From: UBA9647 sp049522195
GTDB taxonomy: Bacteria > Bacteroidota > Ignavibacteria > UBA10030
Length of the DNA: 31,437 bases
Direction: 5' to 3'
Assembly: GCA_049522195.1 (NCBI GenBank)
Contig: JBEKOB010000046.1
Coordinates: 1-31,437, forward strand
Shown here: piece by piece, positions 25,614-31,437 of the stretch
Layout of the letters: every line of letters begins with the position of its first letter
Numbering within the stretch: position 1 is the first letter of the stretch
Position numbers and translations under genes: made by a program
The notes under the pieces: generated by a model
What the model was told of the DNA's origin: nothing
What the model saw: the letters and a program-made list of their open reading frames with translations, nothing else
Database searches by the model: none

Positions 25614-26231
25614 CTACACGCCGTTTGGCAGCCGTTTATAAATCACATACTGCCGCCCGAGCTTCTGCGGTTTAGTAATCTGGCCCTTGTGGAGTGCTGC
25701 CACTTCCTTGGAAACGCGCCATGGGAGCGTATGAATATCCATCTCACCTATAATGCCACCGCGATTGCGTGAATCGGAGACGGAGAATTGGCGTGCGAGG
25801 GAATCAAACGACGCACCGGCAATAAGCAATACATAGAGTGAATCAGCCATTGTCTGTTCCGGACATGTGAGCTCGGCAATCATCATCAGCGTGGGTTTGT
25901 CAAAATGCATCGTGATCGTCTGCCGGAGCCAGAGAGCCGCAGGCTGTCCGTTCATAAGTGCCGGGGAATATCGCCATTTGCGCACTTCCGTCAGGGCGAG
26001 AGAATCCCATTCCTTGCTCCCGCTTGGTGTCTCGATGAACGCATCGTTGACGGTCCCGTCAACAGCAACGTGAATCCTGAAAGTCATGTTCAGTGAGACA
26101 TTGTCAGTGTGGAATGGCCAGGGGGGAAGAGGAGACTGGTATGTCACTTCGGGAAGCGAGTAGCTTGCATCGGGCAGTTCAAAAGTGGCGCAGCCGCACA
26201 GGAGCAATGCTGCTATTACGATGAACACCAT
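25614..26231 (-). CDS. Lipoprotein with TonB C-terminal and parvulin-like domains
   Basis: A 205-aa protein. ATG 26231 has GAGGTG 7 nt upstream, and the longer frame to 26306 lacks a signal. A type II signal peptide ends in LLLCGC with lipid Cys C14; the Cys at -2 is unusual. Residues about 45-113 look like a TonB C-terminal/energy-transducer domain (FRIHVAVDGTVNDAFIETPSG, ALTEVRKWRYSPALMNGQPA). Residues about 125-200 look like a short parvulin/PpiC rotamase (FDSLARQFSVSDSRNRGGIIG, ALHKGQITKPQKLGRQYVIYK). A membrane-anchored periplasmic folding or envelope role is likely. No TonB membrane helix or Pro-rich arm is present. The parvulin part is short and may be non-catalytic. Confidence 0.75.
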   Translation of the reverse strand: MVFIVIAALLLCGCATFELPDASYSLPEVTYQSPLPPWPFHTDNVSLNMTFRIHVAVDGTVNDAFIETPSGSKEWDSLALTEVRKWRYSPALMNGQPAALWLRQTITMHFDKPTLMMIAELTCPEQTMADSLYVLLIAGASFDSLARQFSVSDSRNRGGIIGEMDIHTLPWRVSKEVAALHKGQITKPQKLGRQYVIYKRLPNGV

Positions 26232-26335
26232 GATATCCACCTCTCTGCAGGGGGAAATTCGGCCGGGTCCTGAAATCCCCGCATAGAAACGTACAACACG
26301 GCACACTCAATGTCAATCCGTTGAAACAGCTGCAA

Positions 26336-26530
26336 TCAATACAGTGCGCTGCTGAAATTGCGTCGATGCTTTTGCGTGACAGGGTGTTCCCCGCCGAGCA
26401 GTTTAAAGATGACGATGCAGGCCTTGCGTAAGCCATCTTCATCATAGGAACGATTCTCGCGGATAACTTGTAGGAACGTTCCAACCGCCGCATCAAACTC
26501 ACCAGCAGCAAGATGTTGAATTGCAGCATG
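26336..26530 (-). pseudogene. C-terminal remnant of a CnoX/YbbN thioredoxin
   Basis: Reading the minus strand from 26530 gives 64 residues that end at TGA 26338-26336: LAAGEFDAAVGTFLQVIREN, then DEDGLRKACIVIFKLLG and HPVTQKHRRNFSSALY. This is the characteristic TPR-like C-terminus of CnoX/YbbN co-chaperone thioredoxins. A TAG at 26533-26531 closes the frame upstream, and no start codon or thioredoxin domain is present. The gene lost its first three quarters, perhaps when the CACGCAAAG repeat and poly-C/poly-A tract (26570-26585) arose beside it. Confidence 0.7.
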
Positions 26531-26588
26531 CTACAATTGTCCCTCCCAAGTTTTCTTCTTCAAGACCCGCCCCCCCCCAAAAAAACAA

Positions 26589-26659
26589 TCACGCAAAGCT
26601 GCCAAGCCGTAGAGGGCAAAAACAAATATTTCTCTTGGCGACTTTGCGTCTTTGCGTGA
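26589..26659. repeat. Inverted repeat TCACGCAAAG / CTTTGCGTGA with inner GCCAAG/CTTGGC
   Basis: Outer arms 26589-26598 and 26650-26659 are perfect and identical to those at 15695-15762. Inner arms 26601-26606 and 26634-26639 extend the stem. A run of nine C then seven A lies just before it. Confidence 0.6.
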
Positions 26660-26678
26660 GGCTTTTCCGTTCCAACGC

Positions 26679-27566
26679 TCAGCGATTTCCGAGGCTGCTT
26701 GCCTTCAGGTACTCGCGGAATTCCATGCGTCCATGTACTACCATATCATGCTCAAGATCCGAGTGAATAAACAGCAACCGGTTGTTCTGAATATCGGCAG
26801 GCACGAGGGCCGCCTCCTCTTTTGCGCAGTACGGAATTCCCCAACCGCGAAGGTCTTCCATCAAACTCTCCGTTTCATCCTTTGTCCCACCTGAGTCCGT
26901 ATAAATCGTGACCATCTTTCCTTTGAAGTGATCGATCCAATACGCGTACTTTTCTGTCTGACCGTACAGCGCATCGAACAGGTAAACCTCACTGATCCTT
27001 TCGGGTATTCCTCCTCTCAGCAGGGCAAACGATATACCATGGTACCCGCCGCTATGACCGGTGAGAACAATGTTGCCGGCAGTGCGGGTCTTGATTTTCC
27101 CTCTCTGAAAAAGAAATTCGATGACGTCGTCTACAAATCTCTTCAATCCTCCCGGGTCTTCAAGTTTCCCTCCGAAAGAGTCGGGAGCATTGCGTGGACC
27201 TTCAGGCACGATGAGTATCACATTCTTTCCGCTTTCGGCGACCTGCTGCGGCAGTTTGTAGCGTTTGAGAACAGTATCGATATTATTCCACCATCCATGA
27301 AGATGTATGATGATGTCGACGGCATCAGTCTGGCGGAACCCCTTTGGAATAAAGATAGCGACGCTGCTGTCGCTGTAATGCTTATCCGCCGGGAATTGCT
27401 GGTTTCCGTATGTGTGTCCCGAGGCGCGCAGCGGATGGGGAAAAGGAGCAGTTGAGAGTTGAGTGAAGAGAACCTCGCCGTACTCAGGATATTGCTGATG
27501 GGTTTCCTGGGCGAGCACAATCGTAGAAACTGAAAGGATCAGGATAGCAAGCAGAATACGATTCAT
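26679..27566 (-). CDS. Secreted alpha/beta-hydrolase (esterase-like)
   Basis: A 295-aa protein with a signal peptide (MNRILLAILILSVSTIVLAQ). The oxyanion-side motif HLHGWWNN lies at 88-95. The nucleophile elbow is LTGHSGGYHG, with S172, and the His is probably in FIHSDLEHDMV near residue 274. IFIPKGF and ILIVPEGPRN are typical of feruloyl-esterase or PHB-depolymerase-like folds. Its ATG overlaps the stop of the upstream membrane protein by 4 nt, so the two are translationally coupled. The substrate is unknown; an ester-linked decoration on glycans is one possibility. Confidence 0.8.
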   Translation of the reverse strand: MNRILLAILILSVSTIVLAQETHQQYPEYGEVLFTQLSTAPFPHPLRASGHTYGNQQFPADKHYSDSSVAIFIPKGFRQTDAVDIIIHLHGWWNNIDTVLKRYKLPQQVAESGKNVILIVPEGPRNAPDSFGGKLEDPGGLKRFVDDVIEFLFQRGKIKTRTAGNIVLTGHSGGYHGISFALLRGGIPERISEVYLFDALYGQTEKYAYWIDHFKGKMVTIYTDSGGTKDETESLMEDLRGWGIPYCAKEEAALVPADIQNNRLLFIHSDLEHDMVVHGRMEFREYLKASSLGNR

Positions 27567-28561
27567 AGGATTTCTTCCGGTAGTGGTTTCCCGTTGTTAA
27601 ATGTCAGTGTGGAGATCTTGTGGAGATCCGCGGCATTGAAGAATTTCCCCTCGCGCTGTTGAAGCTCTAAGCGTGCAATGTCGATCTTCATGAAAGGATA
27701 TAGCTGTGCATGACCAAAACTGTCGGGCTCAATCCCGTAGCACACGGTGGTGATGCGGTCGAAGTGCTCTGAGTACCATGCCAGCCATGGATCAGTTTGG
27801 AGCACGGAGAAGAGGTGATACAGCTCCTGTTTGAGTCGATACAGATACAATGGATCCCGCAGCGCGCGTTCCGTCGCATCGGGAATATTGAGTGTAAATT
27901 GCAGGGCGTGTGCGCTGGGATCGATCAGAAGGCGGGACATTTCGGTATAGAAATCGTGCAGCTTGTGATCGAATGTATAGACCTTCCAGGCATCAGCAAG
28001 ACTTGTCGCCACGCCGGACTTGAGCGATGCAATCTCCTCATCGAATCGGCGTGATCGGGCCGGACGCGCGCTGGCGGCAGTCATTTCCTGCTTGTAGAGA
28101 TGGACCTCCTTTTCGGTCAGGAGGCGCTTCTTTGTTCCGATCGTCGGAAATGGCTTGTCGGATGTCTCGCGGTGGACATCACGTATCTGCTTTTTATCCA
28201 ACTCTTCCTGGATGTGCATGTACTCTGGCCTGATAGGACGGAAGAAAGCGGACTCGCGGACAAAATGGAGAACTGTTGTGCCGTCAAGAGTCTCCTTTGT
28301 CTGATATGCGATCCCCGACGCCATGAAAATAAACATCAGTGGCACCAGGGCCCCGTAACCTCCCATGGCGAGCAATACATATATGAGATAGAGCGGCAAC
28401 AACAACCATACTCCAGCCGAAAGAATGAACACCCACGTCACGATGCCGATCAAAAAGAGTTGAAAGCTCGATGGCTGCTGTTCTGTCGGCTTAAGAAAAA
28501 TCTTCCGTAGGAGAAGGAACGACCCTGCGAGTACGAGGAACGGAAAAAGGACAATCTGCAT
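27563..28561 (-). CDS. Membrane protein of unknown function
   Basis: A 332-aa protein starting at ATG 28561. Residues 1-18 and about 34-80 hold three hydrophobic helices (LFPFLVLAGSFLLL, LFLIGIVTWVFILSAGVWLLLP-type stretch, LVPLMFIFMASGIAY). The remaining 240 residues are soluble, charged and probably cytoplasmic: KKRLLTEKEVHLYKQEM, then RLKQELYHLFSVLQTDPWLAWYSEHF. No catalytic motif or family was recognised. It starts 17 nt after the CHASE2-like stop and overlaps the esterase, so all three are probably one operon. Confidence 0.7.
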   Translation of the reverse strand: MQIVLFPFLVLAGSFLLLRKIFLKPTEQQPSSFQLFLIGIVTWVFILSAGVWLLLPLYLIYVLLAMGGYGALVPLMFIFMASGIAYQTKETLDGTTVLHFVRESAFFRPIRPEYMHIQEELDKKQIRDVHRETSDKPFPTIGTKKRLLTEKEVHLYKQEMTAASARPARSRRFDEEIASLKSGVATSLADAWKVYTFDHKLHDFYTEMSRLLIDPSAHALQFTLNIPDATERALRDPLYLYRLKQELYHLFSVLQTDPWLAWYSEHFDRITTVCYGIEPDSFGHAQLYPFMKIDIARLELQQREGKFFNAADLHKISTLTFNNGKPLPEEIL

Positions 28562-28578
28562 TGGGAGCCTACCGTTGA

Positions 28579-29865
28579 CTAGATGTGAGTCCCGGGAGGG
28601 GTGGACCGCTGGAGATCGAGGAGTCGGCGATTTTCTTCCTCAAGGCTCCTGGCCTTTTCTTCCGCGATGCGTTTCTCTCCGCTGGTTTTGACAATTGGAA
28701 GTATGGAACCGCACAACAGGATTGGAACAATGATGTAGACAGGTTCGAAGAGCACATCATGGGAGTTAAACAGCCAGGCGCTGATAGCTACAGCGGCGAC
28801 GGTTAAAACGAGGGAAAGAAATACCATGAGACCGTTGCGCACAGTATAACTGACGACAGAGAGCAGAATGACCAGTGTCGTGATCAACAGTACATTCCAC
28901 TCATTGTGTACCTTCACAAACGAGCGATTAAAGAATGAGTTCACAAGATTCGCGTATGCCCATCCGCGGGTTGGAAATCGGTAATTGCCTGCACTGTTCC
29001 AGTCGATGATGACAATCTTGCCTTTGTGTGCCTGCCAGGCGGAGTGCATTGCGCCCGTATCATTTGATCGCGTTGCATATGCGGGGAAGTACGTGAGTGA
29101 ATCCGTCGACGGATTGAGCGATGCATACATCTCGACCGTACGTCTGTTTGTTATGCGAAATCGGGCATAGGTAAGGCCGTCGCGTTCGATCGGGAATGCG
29201 TACGGTCCGATGTGCAGTCGGGAGGCGGAAACGGGGATCTCTGCATTGTCGGGGATGTCGAAGTAGCGCTTTAACGCAAGAACGATAACATCCCGTACCG
29301 GGTCGCCCGTATCGAAGTCCCGGATTCCTGTCGGTACGAACCGCGTGAGGCGGCTGAGATTCTTCGTGTTTTCAGTCATTGCCCCCCAGGGTAACTCCAC
29401 ATGATGATACAGGGGGTGGTGTACCCACCAGTACTGCTTGTCTTCGGGCGTGGGATCAGGACCGAATCCGTACGTCTCGGTTCCCGCGGAGACACCGAAG
29501 ATCACAATACTATCGTGGGCAAGTTCTCGAATGGCACTTAGATTTCTCGGAGAGGGGCGCAGATAATCGGGGAGGGGGACAATGATGACCTTTGCCCCAG
29601 CCTCTTTCAGATGATGTGTGACATCTTTGACCGACTCGAGGAAGAGCTCTTGCGTAATCTGTTCATAGAACGGAAGGACTTGGACGGGGGCATCGGCCTC
29701 CTTCTCCATGTTCGTTTCCTGATAAAAGTAATAGCGCCCTCTGAAACTAAAATCGATTGCTCGCAATTCCAGTGAGCGAAGGGCGCGAATACTCAGAAGT
29801 CCCATTGAGATTGCGAAAATGAACATGCTCCAGATGAAATATCGAAGCACAAGAGGTGTCTTCAT
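28579..29865 (-). CDS. CHASE2-like sensor protein without an output domain
   Basis: A 428-aa protein. An N-terminal membrane helix (residues 9-27) leads to an extracytoplasmic domain of about 290 residues with CHASE2 features: LELRAIDFSFRGRYY near the start, AGAKVIIVPLPDY in the middle, and GKIVIIDWNSAGNYRFPTRG with NLVNSFFNRSF before the membrane. Three C-terminal helices follow (NVLLITTLVILLSVVSY, LMVFLSLVLTVAAVAIS, VYIIVPILLCGSILPIV), then a short coiled coil (EEKARSLEEENRRLLDLQRS). CHASE2 proteins normally carry a kinase, cyclase or phosphatase after this point, and here there is none. It must act through a partner, perhaps the next gene. Confidence 0.75.
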   Translation of the reverse strand: MKTPLVLRYFIWSMFIFAISMGLLSIRALRSLELRAIDFSFRGRYYFYQETNMEKEADAPVQVLPFYEQITQELFLESVKDVTHHLKEAGAKVIIVPLPDYLRPSPRNLSAIRELAHDSIVIFGVSAGTETYGFGPDPTPEDKQYWWVHHPLYHHVELPWGAMTENTKNLSRLTRFVPTGIRDFDTGDPVRDVIVLALKRYFDIPDNAEIPVSASRLHIGPYAFPIERDGLTYARFRITNRRTVEMYASLNPSTDSLTYFPAYATRSNDTGAMHSAWQAHKGKIVIIDWNSAGNYRFPTRGWAYANLVNSFFNRSFVKVHNEWNVLLITTLVILLSVVSYTVRNGLMVFLSLVLTVAAVAISAWLFNSHDVLFEPVYIIVPILLCGSILPIVKTSGEKRIAEEKARSLEEENRRLLDLQRSTPPGTHI

Positions 29866-30011
29866 GTCCGTTGTTCTCTTTCAGTCACTGTTTCGCCTGG
29901 GTTGTCAAGGTGTCGTTCCCGGTGCGCCGTTCCATGAAAGCACGTCTGTACGGTGAGGGGCACCAGAGCATGTCAACGCAGGAATTGGCCGAGCGGCCTT
30001 GATTTGAACAT

Positions 30012-30042
30012 CAGACATCGCCGGGAGTGCCGGCGATGTCTG
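30012..30042. terminator. Strong 13-bp hairpin after the STAS gene
   Basis: CAGACATCGCCGG pairs perfectly with CCGGCGATGTCTG around a 5-nt loop. It lies about 70 bp after the STAS stop and before the CHASE2 start. No T-tract follows on either strand, so it may be a protein site or mRNA-stabilising stem rather than a simple terminator. The rest of 29866-30110 shows no gene. Confidence 0.5.
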
Positions 30043-30110
30043 TGAGAATTTCATCAGGATTGAGTCTGCCACGCAGTGTTGCTGGAAGGGACTGCGGCGG
30101 GAAAGAGTGA

Positions 30111-30449
30111 TTACTTGTAGCTGGATACTGCGCGATCGACTGTTTCGTAGGTCTTGAAGACCTTGACAAGCTGTGTGATGGCGAACAGGCTTTCCACCTT
30201 GTCTGTGACGCGCGCAAGCCGTAATTCTCCCCCCTTGTTCTTCACGGAGGTCATTGCGGCGATCAGGGTTCCCAGCCCGGAACTGTTGACCCACTTCACT
30301 TGGCCCATATCGAGCACGATCTTGCCGAACCCTTCCTGCAGCAGGTTGTAAATCTTCTCGCGAACCTCTGTGGTATCCGGCTCACCCATCAGGTTGCCTT
30401 TGAATGTAAGCACGGCAACGTCCCCGTGCATCTTTTCTTTAATCGTCAT
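30111..30449 (-). CDS. STAS-domain anti-sigma-factor antagonist
   Basis: A 112-aa protein with a GGAG ribosome site 8 nt before ATG 30449. A single STAS domain: VAVLTFKGNLMGEPDTTEVREKI, then KIVLDMGQVKWVNSSGLGTLIAAM, whose first Ser is the usual phosphorylation site, and GGELRLARVTDKVESLFAITQL. Such proteins (SpoIIAA/RsbV type) bind an anti-sigma kinase when unphosphorylated and so free a sigma factor or another partner. No kinase or sigma gene is next to it here. It lies upstream of the CHASE2 cassette on the same strand. Confidence 0.92.
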   Translation of the reverse strand: MTIKEKMHGDVAVLTFKGNLMGEPDTTEVREKIYNLLQEGFGKIVLDMGQVKWVNSSGLGTLIAAMTSVKNKGGELRLARVTDKVESLFAITQLVKVFKTYETVDRAVSSYK

Positions 30450-30673
30450 ACAAAATTCTCCATGTGAAATTCTGTCTAAAGCGCATCGCTATCGGCACTT
30501 GATTCTCCGCTAGCAGGCTCTCTGGAGGAAAATGGTACTGCCTTTTTTACCGAATGTCAACACAGGCCGAAATGAGCAGCTAAGGGCAATCTCGGCGTGG
30601 AGAACAGAATCTGGCCGGTTCCGGGGAGCATTCAACCGTTGATTTCCAAACACTCTCCTAGTATCATTCCTCC

Positions 30674-31437
30674 ATGACTATCGTGCCAGTTCTCTCGCTT
30701 GACGAGATTGATCTCCAGCCGTACCGAACCCTGAGGCGTCCACTCGAGCACCAACGAAATGGCATTTTTGTCGCTGAAGGTGAAAAGGTCGTGCGAAGAT
30801 TGCTCGGGAGCACCCTGGAGGTCCTCACCGTACTGCTGACGCCGGAATGGCTCGAAGAGTACCGTCCACTTCTCGAAGGACGCTCCGGCATGCTGCGCGT
30901 CTTTGTCGCGCCCAAACATCTCGTCGAGGAAATCGTTGGGTTTCATTTGCATCAAGGGATTATGGCTGTAGCCCGAATCCCCCGGCCGCTGACGTTGCAG
31001 GAAGCTCTGGTTCACGTGCGGCGCCCGGCGCTGCTTGTAGCTGTCGATGGGCTCACGAATGCAGAGAACCTCGGTGTGCTTGTCAGAAACTGTGCAGCGT
31101 TTGACGTGGATGCGGTGCTGATGGGTGAAACATCGAGCAGTCCCTATCTTCGCCGAGCCGTGCGCAACTCGATGGGAACAGTCTTCAATCTCCCGGTGGT
31201 GCAGCTTGCCAGTCTCGTTGATTCCCTTCTTGAATTGAAATCAAGGCACTCTGTGCGTGTTGTTGCTGCTCACCCGCACGCGGAGCAAGTTACGCTTCCT
31301 CAAGCGTCGATGACCGGAGATTGTTGTATCGTATTTGGAAGCGAAGGAGAGGGGATAAACTCTGCGGTGCTTGCTGCCTGTGACGACCTCGTGGCGATAC
31401 CGATGCACAAAGGGGTCGACTCGCTGAATGTGGCCAG
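30674..31437 (+). CDS. TrmH/SpoU-family RNA 2'-O-methyltransferase (3' end cut by window edge)
   Basis: The first 254 codons are present. ATG 30674 is the first start after an in-frame stop at 30659, and no good ribosome site precedes it. The N-terminal substrate-binding domain has RRPLEHQRNGIFVAEGEKVV. SPOUT motif 1 is LTNAENLGVLVRNCAAF, with the catalytic Arg. Motif 2 is IVFGSEGEGI, and motif 3, IPMHKGVDSLNVA, ends at the window edge. It transfers methyl from SAM to a ribose 2'-OH in rRNA or tRNA. It diverges from the STAS gene across a 224-bp gap in which nothing else is seen. Confidence 0.93.
   Translation, partial: MTIVPVLSLDEIDLQPYRTLRRPLEHQRNGIFVAEGEKVVRRLLGSTLEVLTVLLTPEWLEEYRPLLEGRSGMLRVFVAPKHLVEEIVGFHLHQGIMAVARIPRPLTLQEALVHVRRPALLVAVDGLTNAENLGVLVRNCAAFDVDAVLMGETSSSPYLRRAVRNSMGTVFNLPVVQLASLVDSLLELKSRHSVRVVAAHPHAEQVTLPQASMTGDCCIVFGSEGEGINSAVLAACDDLVAIPMHKGVDSLNVA

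Noticed and set aside
26179..26529. Minus-strand frame of 116 codons
   Set aside because: It lies in a different frame from the CnoX remnant and the lipoprotein, and the translation has no recognisable features.
29905..30294. Minus-strand frame of 129 codons over the STAS 3' end
   Set aside because: Out of frame with the clear STAS protein; low-complexity Arg-rich translation.
30632..31015. Minus-strand frame of 127 codons
   Set aside because: Antisense to the SpoU methyltransferase, which has all three SPOUT motifs.
1..31437. CRISPR arrays, tRNA or rRNA genes, insertion sequences, phage or toxin-antitoxin genes
   Set aside because: No regularly spaced repeats, T-loop-like elements in the gaps, transposase motifs or known toxin motifs were seen. 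The reading was by eye, so a diverged RNA gene could be missed.

Overview
The window looks like chromosomal DNA of a Gram-negative heterotroph. About half the bases are G+C by eye. Signal peptides, one lipoprotein, an outer-membrane-barrel fragment, clear AGGA/GGAGG ribosome sites and a rich set of secreted glycosidases fit the Bacteroidota/Ignavibacteriota (FCB) side of the tree. This assignment is an inference from gene content; there is no rRNA or marker gene to fix it.

Region 1 (1-11195, all minus strand) is a glycan-degradation neighbourhood. It holds a GH20 hexosaminidase (cut by the left edge), a GH116 beta-glucosidase/glucosylceramidase-type enzyme, a large GH38 alpha-mannosidase, a GATase1-like protein and a cupin. 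No SusC/SusD pair, transporter or regulator is visible, so any uptake genes lie outside. The gaps are unusually structured: a 28-bp palindrome upstream of GH20, a nested 158-bp inverted repeat, and a block of at least four strong hairpins between GH116 and GH38. A 59-aa Cys-rich protein also lies in that last gap.

Region 2 (11380-15656) holds a decayed outer-membrane-protein tail, a DksA/TraR zinc-finger protein, and a plus-strand three-gene operon. The operon encodes two small ferredoxin-like-fold proteins and an acyl-ACP desaturase that strongly resembles the plant plastid enzyme, and it ends at a clear terminator. A secreted alpha/beta hydrolase of the S33 type follows.

Region 3 (15783-25426, minus) is a tightly spaced run: msrA, addA, addB (4-nt overlap), a GH3 glycosidase with a PA14 insert, and a small membrane protein. 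AddAB is a helicase-nuclease for double-strand break processing.

Region 4 (25614-30449, minus) holds a lipoprotein that joins a TonB C-terminal domain to a parvulin domain, a fossil of a CnoX/YbbN thioredoxin, and a secreted esterase that overlaps a membrane protein of unknown function. Next come a CHASE2-like sensor without an output domain and a STAS anti-sigma-factor antagonist. A SpoU-family RNA methyltransferase starts on the plus strand and runs off the right edge.

Three intergenic spots (near 15700, 25550 and 26620) carry related inverted repeats built on CACGCAAAG or CGCCAAG words. No tRNA, rRNA, CRISPR array, insertion sequence or phage gene was found.
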